DNA from: an uncultured Selenomonadaceae bacterium
GTDB lineage: Bacteria > Bacillota > Negativicutes > Selenomonadales > Selenomonadaceae
Reading direction: 5' to 3'
Assembly: GCA_945637225.1 (NCBI GenBank)
Contig: CALZDE010000105.1
Coordinates: 1 to 7,134, forward strand
DNA length: 7,134 bases
Of the stretch, positions 1-4,652 are shown piece by piece. Each line of letters begins with the position of its first letter. Within the stretch, counting starts at the first letter, position 1. A program made the position numbers and the translations under genes. Below the pieces are notes generated by a model. That model saw nothing but the letters and a program-made list of their open reading frames with translations. It searched no databases and was not told the origin of the DNA.

Positions 1-60
1 AGTAGGAATGAAACAGAAAAGTTTATATCTTTTTATAAGTTTTCAGTAACGGCTAAGTAG
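1..60 (+). other. Left edge: possible C-terminal tail of an upstream gene
   Basis: The frame beginning at base 1 is open and ends in TAG at 58-60, directly abutting the ATG of the next gene; it would encode a 19-residue tail ending FSVTAK. A second frame ends in TAA at 47-49. Either could be the end of a preceding gene, or the stretch could be untranslated leader. No convincing promoter or Shine-Dalgarno site is visible here. An upstream gene ending at 60 would explain, by translational coupling, how the next gene is translated without a ribosome site. The call is weak because only 60 bases are visible. Confidence 0.25.
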
Positions 61-855
61 ATGAACTATAAAATTTTATATCCTGAAGCATTTCCTGTTG
101 TTGAAATGCAGTTAAACCGCGGTGAATCCATAAAGGCTGAATCCGATGCCATGATAGCTATGTCCAGCGAAGTGGATGTTGAAGGTATTATGGAAGGCGG
201 TGTCTTAGGTGGTATTGCCCGCCGTATGCTCACTGACGAAAGCTTTTTCTTACAGCGCATGACTGCCAAGAGAGGAAACGGTACTGTTCTTTTTGGTCAT
301 GCTCTTCCTGGCGGAATCATGGACGTTGACCTTGATGGTTCCTATGGCTTAATTGTACAAAAGGGCGGTTTTCTGGCAGCTACTGAAGGAATCGAAATTG
401 AAACAAAAATGCAGGGACTCATGCAGGGACTTTTCTCTCAGGAAGGCTTCTTCCTTGTACGCATGAAGGGCCGTGGGACCTGCTTTGTCAGCAGTTATGG
501 TGTAATCCATCCAATTAATCTTGAAGCAGGTCAGGAATTTGTAATTGATAACGGTCATCTCGTAGCATGGCCTGACTACATGGATTATAAAATTGAAAAA
601 GCCTCTAATGGCTGGGTTTCCAGTATCACCTCTGGTGAATGCCTCGTATGCCGTTTCAAGGGACCTGGTACCGTACTTATTCAGACCAGAAACCCAGAAG
701 GCTTCAAGGATTGGATTAACACACTGGTACCTCATACCAGCGCAGGTTCTGCCGTCAGTGGTACCAGCGTAAACAACAACAGCTCTGCTAATGGCACTGC
801 TGATACTGCTAACCTTGTAGGCGATGTTATCGGTGGACTCTTTGGCCGCCGTTAA
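61..855 (+). CDS. AIM24 / TIGR00266 family protein
   Basis: A 264-residue protein of the AIM24 (DUF124, TIGR00266) family, a beta-rich fold found across bacteria and, as AIM24, in yeast mitochondria; its bacterial biochemical role is not established. Family marks: N-terminal LNRGESIKAESDAMIAMS (18-35), two similar beta repeats each containing an FF-L-RM strand (about residues 61-66 and 129-134), DNGHLVAW at 163-170, and GPGTVLIQTRNP at 201-212 near the end of the domain. After about residue 228 there is a Ser/Asn/Thr/Gly-rich linker and a short hydrophobic end, LVGDVIGGLFGRR, which resembles a tether but is not a clear membrane helix. The start is fixed by a stop codon just upstream and by the family-like N-terminus, although no Shine-Dalgarno site precedes it. 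The YjfB-family gene follows after 29 bases and probably shares the transcript. Family assignment is firm; function is unknown. Confidence 0.9.
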   Translation: MNYKILYPEAFPVVEMQLNRGESIKAESDAMIAMSSEVDVEGIMEGGVLGGIARRMLTDESFFLQRMTAKRGNGTVLFGHALPGGIMDVDLDGSYGLIVQKGGFLAATEGIEIETKMQGLMQGLFSQEGFFLVRMKGRGTCFVSSYGVIHPINLEAGQEFVIDNGHLVAWPDYMDYKIEKASNGWVSSITSGECLVCRFKGPGTVLIQTRNPEGFKDWINTLVPHTSAGSAVSGTSVNNNSSANGTADTANLVGDVIGGLFGRR

Positions 856-884
856 TATATTATTTGTAAAGGAAGGTAATTCCT

Positions 885-1070
885 ATGGATCCTATGAGCA
901 TTGCCGCTATGTCAGTAGAAATGCATGCTTACCAGTCCAATTTACAGATGGATACTGCTGTCATGAAAATGGCAATGGATGCACAGACAACTCAGATGAC
1001 TGAGCTTCTCGATGCAGTTGACGTTTCAAGCATGACTGGTGTAGGCATGAATCTCGACATTATGGCTTAA
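885..1070 (+). CDS. YjfB-family small protein (putative motility protein)
   Basis: A 61-residue protein matching the YjfB family (named putative motility protein, after Bacillus YjfB). Typical features are the short N-terminus MDPMSIAAMSVEM, the central VMKMAMDAQ helix (26-34), a Gln/Thr/Leu helix (TTQMTELLDAV) and the C-terminal GMNLDIMA, which corresponds to the GxNLDI ending of the family. It is rich in Met (12 of 61) and has no signal peptide, membrane segment or Cys. A good ribosome site, GGAAGG at 871-876, lies 8 bases before the ATG. It follows the AIM24-family gene by 29 bases with no terminator between them and is closed by the hairpin at 1083, so it is the last gene of that unit. 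The motility label is only a family name; no flagellar gene is visible in this window. Confidence 0.82.
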   Translation: MDPMSIAAMSVEMHAYQSNLQMDTAVMKMAMDAQTTQMTELLDAVDVSSMTGVGMNLDIMA

Positions 1071-1082
1071 AGGACTAAAAGA

Positions 1083-1121
1083 CCCCATTGAAGATTTTTC
1101 TTCAGTGGGGTTTTTACTTTT
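1083..1121 (+). terminator. Strong intrinsic terminator after the AIM24-YjfB pair, possibly bidirectional
   Basis: A 12-bp stem (1083-1094 with 1099-1110, one G-U pair) closes a TTTT loop and is followed by TTTTTACTTTT. It starts 12 bases after the yjfB-like stop codon. Read on the minus strand the same hairpin lies 17 bases beyond the stop of the DUF805-like gene and is followed by TCTTTTAG, so it may also stop that convergent transcript, less efficiently. Confidence 0.9.
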
Positions 1122-1126
1122 GCTAT

Positions 1127-1660
1127 TTACTTTTTCTTCTTTTTCTTATTAGACTTTTTTACTGCTTTTTTATCTAATGATATTTTTGGCTCCGAAGCAT
1201 TTTCTTCTTTTACATCATTTTCAGCAGTTTCCTCATCCTCTGATACAGGATTTTTTTCTTCATTTTTAGCTTCTTCTGCCTTTTTTGCTTCCTCAGCCTG
1301 CTTCAGCTTTTCAGATAATGCTCTTGCCGCCTTTACCCTTGCTTCCTTGCCTGGCATCATACAGAAAAATATCAGTGCAGCTATATTCGCCAATGGGATT
1401 ATATACGCAACACATGACAATAAATACTGCTTGAAGTTATAACCCATATCGTTACAGCGCAGCTTAATAACAAAAAAAGCTATAAAATATAATGCTATGT
1501 TAAGAGGAAGTACCTCTGCTGACATATCCTCAATAGATACAGCAGAACTATTTTCCAGCATTGAATGCAATAAGGTATTACCACCTAAAAAAACAACTGC
1601 CATAATACCCAAAAACTGCAAACGGCCTATTTTACGTTCCCACAACCCTTTTAAGCTCAT
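1127..1660 (-). CDS. DUF805-like membrane protein with charged Lys/Glu-rich tail
   Basis: A 177-residue protein with three predicted membrane segments (about residues 14-31, 50-66 and 78-101). The pattern WERKIGRLQF before helix 1 and LRCNDMG (67-73) between helices 2 and 3 resembles the GRxxRxxFW and RLHDxG marks of DUF805 (YhaH/YhaI-type) membrane proteins, whose function is unknown. From about residue 103 the chain becomes a long, highly charged Ala/Lys/Glu tail, likely helical then disordered, ending in six lysines; such a tail is not part of the core domain. A longer frame reaches an ATG at 1694-1696, but that has no ribosome site and sits at the predicted transcription start. The ATG at 1658-1660 has AGGGGGA seven bases upstream, so I use it. 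The gene is monocistronic and converges on the AIM24-YjfB terminator. The DUF805 link is probable rather than certain because the motif is imperfect. Confidence 0.72.
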   Translation of the reverse strand: MSLKGLWERKIGRLQFLGIMAVVFLGGNTLLHSMLENSSAVSIEDMSAEVLPLNIALYFIAFFVIKLRCNDMGYNFKQYLLSCVAYIIPLANIAALIFFCMMPGKEARVKAARALSEKLKQAEEAKKAEEAKNEEKNPVSEDEETAENDVKEENASEPKISLDKKAVKKSNKKKKKK

Positions 1661-1700
1661 TAATAAATCCCCCTTGTGTTTTTTCATAAATTTCAAACTA

Positions 1701-1730
1701 ATTATAACATACCTAAACAGAAAAATACAA
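1701..1730 (-). promoter_or_regulatory. Promoter of the DUF805-like gene
   Basis: Read on the minus strand: -35 TTGTAT (1725-1730), an 18-base spacer, and a perfect -10 TATAAT (1701-1706) preceded by TG one base away (extended -10). Transcription should start near 1694, giving a leader of about 34 bases to the start at 1660. This position argues against the longer start at 1696. Confidence 0.75.
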
Positions 1731-1840
1731 TATCTTTATTTCCCATTGTAATATTGTTTCACAAAAAACATTATTTCTTTATTATTTATTTCATTTTGCT
1801 AATTTTGTTTTTAAATTTTCAGAAAAATGCGTTATTTTAC
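1731..1840. other. AT-rich spacer between divergent promoters
   Basis: About 110 bases of A/T-rich sequence lie between the -35 elements of the two divergent promoters. I see no gene, hairpin or tRNA in it. It contains TTTGCTAATTTT at 1795-1806, which recurs exactly at 3426-3437 upstream of the phosphofructokinase gene. Confidence 0.5.
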
Positions 1841-1869
1841 TTGCAAATAAAATAAACTTATAGTATAAT
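1841..1869 (+). promoter_or_regulatory. Strong sigma-A-type promoter of the orphan coiled-coil gene
   Basis: -35 TTGCAA (1841-1846), a 17-base spacer, and consensus -10 TATAAT (1864-1869). Transcription should begin near 1876, giving a 35-base leader that contains the AGGAGG ribosome site at 1897-1902. Confidence 0.82.
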
Positions 1870-1910
1870 AGTCTCATGTTAGTTAATATAATTCTTAGGA
1901 GGAATTAATC

Positions 1911-2117
1911 ATGGCAAGACCAGGTAAGTCCATTAACGAAAAGATTGCAGCACTCGATGAAAAAATTGCAAAGTACACTGAGAAACTGTTGGCTCTGAAG
2001 CAGGAACGCAAGGCTTTAGAGGGTCAGCAGAAGGAGCAGGATTTAACTTCTCTTGTACAGCTCATGAAGGAGAAAGGCATGACTCCAGCACAGCTGAAGG
2101 ACATGATCAGCCAGTAA
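1911..2117 (+). CDS. Small coiled-coil protein of unknown function
   Basis: A 68-residue, highly charged protein that I do not recognise with certainty. Residues 1-8 are a basic MARPGKSI start. Residues 9-42 form a Lys/Glu-rich coiled coil with repeats such as NEKIAALDEKIAKYTEKL. Residues 45-67 hold a second element, LTSLVQLMKEKGMTPAQLKDMI, that reads as a short helix-turn-helix. This architecture (coiled coil, then a small 'LV..M....MTP.QL...I' end) recalls the DUF4315-type small proteins of conjugative elements, but the match is loose and no conjugation gene is near. There is no signal peptide, Cys or membrane segment, so it should be cytoplasmic. Expression signals are unusually good: a near-consensus promoter, AGGAGG eight bases before the ATG, and a dedicated terminator. 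It is therefore a monocistronic, probably abundant small protein. Confidence 0.78.
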   Translation: MARPGKSINEKIAALDEKIAKYTEKLLALKQERKALEGQQKEQDLTSLVQLMKEKGMTPAQLKDMISQ

Positions 2118-2149
2118 TATCCAAGCTGGTAAACAACTTCAAAAATAAG

Positions 2150-2180
2150 CCCGTTTTCTTTTTAGGAAAGCGGGTTTTTT
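2150..2180 (+). terminator. Intrinsic terminator of the coiled-coil gene
   Basis: A 9-bp stem (2150-2158 with 2166-2174, CCCG base, one G-U pair) with a 7-base loop is followed by six T (2175-2180). It lies 32 bases beyond the stop codon. Confidence 0.85.
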
Positions 2181-2201
2181 AATGAAAAATTACTGTCAAA
2201 A

Positions 2202-2236
2202 ATAAAAAGACGGTTAAAGAATAATCTCTAACCGCC
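2202..2236 (-). terminator. Intrinsic terminator of the phosphofructokinase gene
   Basis: On the minus strand a stem CGGTTA-GAGA (2225-2234 with 2211-2220, one mismatch) closes an ATAA-complement loop of 4 bases and is followed by TCTTTTTATTTTT. It begins about 22 bases beyond the phosphofructokinase stop. It faces the plus-strand terminator at 2150-2180, so the two convergent genes have separate terminators. Confidence 0.85.
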
Positions 2237-2256
2237 CCAAAATTTCTTTTTAAATA

Positions 2257-3333
2257 TTATACACCGAAGCTGATACCAATGCGCTTAGCTTCTTCAATCA
2301 TCTGGCAATCTGGGTCAACACCCTTTAAGTGGCCAGCAACCTTATCCAAAGGAACACGCTTGGTTTCATTGTTAATCATAGCAATCATGCAGCCAAAATC
2401 CTTATCAATAATAGCCTGTGCAGCTGCAGAACCAAGTCTGGTACTCAGTACACGGTCATAAGCATCAGGACCGCCACCTCTCTGAGTATGGCCAGGAACA
2501 ACTACACGCACCTCATTGCCCAGCATATCCTCAATCTGTGCCGCAATCTCATAAGATACGGAAGGATACTTTCTCTCAGACAGCTTAGCCTTGTATTCCT
2601 TCTTCTTCAATGCCGCATCTTCCTTGGAAATTGCACCCTCAGCTACTGCCAACACAGTAAAGCCCTTGCCGGCATCGCTTCTAGCCTTAATAGCCTTAAC
2701 AACCTTCTTGATGTTATAAGGAATCTCAGGCAGAAGAATAATATCTGCACCGCCAGCAACACCAGCGTACAGAGTAAGCCAGCCTACCTTGTGGCCCATT
2801 ACCTCTACGATAAATACGCGGTTATGGGAAGCTGCGGTAGTATGAATGCAGTCAATAGCATCAGTAGCAATATCAATAGCACTCTGGAAACCGAAGGTAA
2901 CATCAGTACCAAAAATATCGTTATCAATAGTCTTTGGCAGATGAATTACATTCAAGCCCTTGCTGCTCAGAAGGTTAGCTGTTTTCTGTGTACCGTTGCC
3001 GCCCAAAATAACAAGAGCATCCAGCTTAGCTTCCTTGTAATTCTTCACCATGGCAGCTACCTTGTCAAGACCATTTTCATCAGGAATTTCCATGAGCTTG
3101 AATGGCTGACGGGAAGTACCTAAGATAGTGCCGCCCTTAGTGAGAATACCGGAGAAATCTCTGGATTCCAGCTTGCGGTAATCGCCATAAATCAGTCCCT
3201 TATAGCCATTCATAAAACCGATAAATTCAACGTCACCCTTCATGCTATGTACCATGCCCTTTACCACACCGCGCATAGTAGCATTGAGAGCCTGACAGTC
3301 ACCACCACTTGTCAATAAACCAATACGTTTCAT
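2257..3333 (-). CDS. pfkA: 6-phosphofructokinase (phosphoryl donor ATP or pyrophosphate unresolved)
   Basis: A 358-residue cytoplasmic glycolytic enzyme that phosphorylates fructose 6-phosphate to fructose 1,6-bisphosphate. Seen motifs, with Escherichia coli PfkA equivalents: TSGGD at 8-12 (phosphate loop), TSR at 73-75 (Arg72), GGNGT at 111-115 (GGDGS), PKTIDND at 133-139 with catalytic Asp137, SHNR at 169-172 (Arg162), MGHKVGW at 179-185 (MGR), R276 (Arg243), and GHTQRGG at 281-287 with substrate-binding His282 and Arg285. It is longer than the 320-residue E. coli enzyme, partly through a Lys-rich insertion at about 237-258. Gly114 is the ATP-type residue, whereas Lys134 is the residue usual in pyrophosphate-dependent and mixed group III enzymes; Asn113 replaces the Mg-binding Asp. 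The start has AAAGGGG nine bases upstream. It lies downstream of the acyltransferase operon on the same strand but 152 bases away with its own likely promoter, and has its own terminator. Enzyme family is certain; donor specificity is not. Confidence 0.95.
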   Translation of the reverse strand: MKRIGLLTSGGDCQALNATMRGVVKGMVHSMKGDVEFIGFMNGYKGLIYGDYRKLESRDFSGILTKGGTILGTSRQPFKLMEIPDENGLDKVAAMVKNYKEAKLDALVILGGNGTQKTANLLSSKGLNVIHLPKTIDNDIFGTDVTFGFQSAIDIATDAIDCIHTTAASHNRVFIVEVMGHKVGWLTLYAGVAGGADIILLPEIPYNIKKVVKAIKARSDAGKGFTVLAVAEGAISKEDAALKKKEYKAKLSERKYPSVSYEIAAQIEDMLGNEVRVVVPGHTQRGGGPDAYDRVLSTRLGSAAAQAIIDKDFGCMIAMINNETKRVPLDKVAGHLKGVDPDCQMIEEAKRIGISFGV

Positions 3334-3371
3334 TAATGTGTACCCCTTTCGCGAATTTCAAATTTTTCTAT

Positions 3372-3380
3372 TCTATATCA
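3372..3380 (-). promoter_or_regulatory. Possible extended -10 promoter of the phosphofructokinase gene
   Basis: On the minus strand TGATATAGA gives an extended -10 (TG at 3379-3380, TATAGA at 3372-3377); transcription would start near 3365, about 31 bases before the ATG. No good -35 is found at 17 bases, so the promoter may rely on the TG extension or on an activator. The TTAGC repeats lie just upstream of it. Confidence 0.35.
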
Positions 3381-3388
3381 TCTTATTC

Positions 3389-3433
3389 GCTAAAAGAAAT
3401 GTATTTCCTGCTAAAAAATAATAAATTTGCTAA
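3389..3433 (-). repeat. Three GCTAA motifs spaced about two helical turns apart
   Basis: GCTAA on the plus strand (TTAGC on the minus strand) occurs at 3389-3393, 3410-3414 and 3429-3433, at spacings of 21 and 19 bases, immediately upstream of the probable pfkA -10. The phasing would place all three on nearly the same face of the DNA. They could be half-sites of an operator or activator site. The leftover possibility is chance in AT-rich DNA, and the third copy lies in the loop of a weak A/T hairpin that might serve as the end of the upstream operon. Confidence 0.3.
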
Positions 3434-3485
3434 TTTTATTAAATTCACTATACAAAATAATAAAACATTAGGTAAATCTTCAAAT

Positions 3486-4226
3486 TTATGGTGTAATACC
3501 AAAGGAAATTACTCCAGCAGCATGAGGAAGTATTTCATCTTCACTGTACATCACCACATAGGTGTCTCTGCCATCTTTTCTATTGATAACATGAAGATAA
3601 GTTTCCTCGCCTGTCAGCCTTACCTTAGTATCCTTCAGCACTTGCCCTTCGTCAATAAGAGCCTTTACCATCCTGTCAACATCCTTCTGAAATTTCTTCT
3701 CCCACTCAGGATGCTGAGCAAATAAATCCTTTAAATGCAGAAGTTTGCCTGTATTCATATCAATAGTAGCAGGCGTAACTAAACGAGTTCCATGAGCACC
3801 GCCCAAAAAAACATCCGTAGTCTGCACATAAGAGAGCAAATCATCAGTATATGTATACAAGGCATAATCAGAATTGTAACTGCACTTCATGCCTTCAACA
3901 GTCAATTCCTCGGTGCGCTTCTGTAAATCCTCACTCTGAACCTTCATCGCATTTTCCAGCCTGTCCACACCATGCAGGGATTTATCATCGTATACGCTCG
4001 AATCCTCTGACAAAAAGCCGAAGTGTCTCATAGCTACATCAGTAACAGTATCATTTACTACGCTGTCTACCCTGCTATCCATGATTTTTGGCATTACCAC
4101 GTCCGTTAATTCCTCGTGACAGCAATGAGCACCGATTGTATAGTAATATTCAGCAGGTGCAGCAGAAGTTACCGCTGACAACCCCATAAAAGCAATAACC
4201 GCCAACGAACTTACAAACCTTTTCAT
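3486..4226 (-). CDS. Secreted DUF4163/DUF3298-type protein
   Basis: A 246-residue exported protein. The N-terminus MKRFVSSLAVIAFMG plus AVTSAAPA is a Sec signal peptide with cleavage expected after about residue 22; there is no lipobox Cys, so it should be released or periplasmic rather than a lipoprotein. The mature part starts with a DUF4163-like region (MPKIMD...VVNDTV, about 45-62) followed by a DUF3298 region: YVQTTDVFLGGAHGT (133-147), then NTGKLLHLKDLF (158-169). This pair of domains occurs in extracytoplasmic proteins such as RsiV anti-sigma factors and PdaC-type deacetylases, but no catalytic or anti-sigma domain is attached here. An HCCH motif (34-37) and one more Cys (115) are present. 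The longer frame begins at 4253, but GGGAGGG at 4233-4239 is six bases from the ATG at 4226, so that start is used. It is the last gene of the probable operon, 51 bases after the preceding one. Function unknown; family likely. Confidence 0.82.
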   Translation of the reverse strand: MKRFVSSLAVIAFMGLSAVTSAAPAEYYYTIGAHCCHEELTDVVMPKIMDSRVDSVVNDTVTDVAMRHFGFLSEDSSVYDDKSLHGVDRLENAMKVQSEDLQKRTEELTVEGMKCSYNSDYALYTYTDDLLSYVQTTDVFLGGAHGTRLVTPATIDMNTGKLLHLKDLFAQHPEWEKKFQKDVDRMVKALIDEGQVLKDTKVRLTGEETYLHVINRKDGRDTYVVMYSEDEILPHAAGVISFGITP

Positions 4227-4277
4227 CATTAACCCTCCCATCGAAGAACCCATTTCCCAAATCTATAACATAAAAAA

Positions 4278-4625
4278 TTAATTCCAGATATTCTTTCCGT
4301 CCAGCTGAATATTAACACCTCTCACTAAAACTTTTTCCTTATCCTTAAATACTCCTGTCTCTATATCGTCAATTTTGCGTGGGAGCTTAACCTTTTTCTT
4401 CTCTTCAGCCTCCTTAAGGACGCCTGCATCCCCTGCCTTAACGCCTTCATTATAGCAGTCATCAATCACCGCCTGCATAGTCGCCATAATAGAAGCCATT
4501 ACCAGCATCTGCTCCTCCACAGGCACATCATGCTCCAAAAGAACTCTCGCAATAGTTTTCGTCATATTTTCACAAGTTTCCATAGCATCCTGAGATAAAA
4601 TCTTTTCTAAGGTTGGCGTTTTCAT
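4278..4625 (-). CDS. Hypothetical protein, 115 residues, middle gene of operon
   Basis: I do not recognise this protein. Residues 1-60 look mainly helical and amphipathic (TLEKILSQDAMETCENMTK, then EEQMLVMASIMATMQAVIDDCYNEG), with many Met. Residues 66-85 are a charged Lys/Glu stretch, and residues 86-115 are probably beta (VLVRGVNIQLDGKNIW). There is no signal peptide or transmembrane helix, so it should be cytoplasmic; two Cys (18 and 57) form no obvious metal site. AGGAGG at 4636-4641 sits ten bases before the ATG, which supports real translation. It follows the acyltransferase gene by 27 bases and precedes the secreted DUF3298 gene by 51 bases, all on the same strand with no terminator between, so co-transcription is likely. 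Confidence 0.72.
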   Translation of the reverse strand: MKTPTLEKILSQDAMETCENMTKTIARVLLEHDVPVEEQMLVMASIMATMQAVIDDCYNEGVKAGDAGVLKEAEEKKKVKLPRKIDDIETGVFKDKEKVLVRGVNIQLDGKNIWN

Positions 4626-4652
4626 AAAACAAAATCCTCCTAAATATACAAA

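Noticed and set aside
409..432. 12-base direct repeat (ATGCAGGGACTC then ATGCAGGGACTT) in the AIM24-family gene
   Set aside because: It encodes MQGLMQGL at a position where the family normally has a similar repeated GL pattern before FSxEGFF, so it reflects the protein fold rather than a mobile or slippage element.
349..735. 128-residue open frame antisense to the AIM24-family gene
   Set aside because: It lies wholly within a firmly assigned gene, has no ribosome site and no recognisable protein character.
1694..1696. Upstream ATG start for the DUF805-like gene (12 extra residues)
   Set aside because: No ribosome site, and it coincides with the predicted transcription start; the ATG at 1658-1660 has a strong Shine-Dalgarno site.
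1876..1908. Ten-residue leader open frame starting exactly at the predicted transcription start and overlapping the AGGAGG of the coiled-coil gene
   Set aside because: Its two Arg codons simply are the ribosome site; no hairpin, no amino-acid theme and no own ribosome site suggest attenuation.
2329..3123. 264-residue open frame antisense to the phosphofructokinase gene
   Set aside because: Long only because the codon pattern of the real gene avoids stops on the opposite strand; its translation is Ser/Asn/Leu-rich with no domain, and the phosphofructokinase is certain.
3348..3355. Palindrome TTCGCGAA in the pfkA leader
   Set aside because: Only 8 bases and partly overlapping the ribosome site; too short to support an operator on its own.
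3309..3725. 138-residue plus-strand frame across the pfkA upstream region and the DUF3298 gene
   Set aside because: It crosses the regulatory gap and runs antisense to a signal-peptide protein with clear family motifs; no ribosome site.
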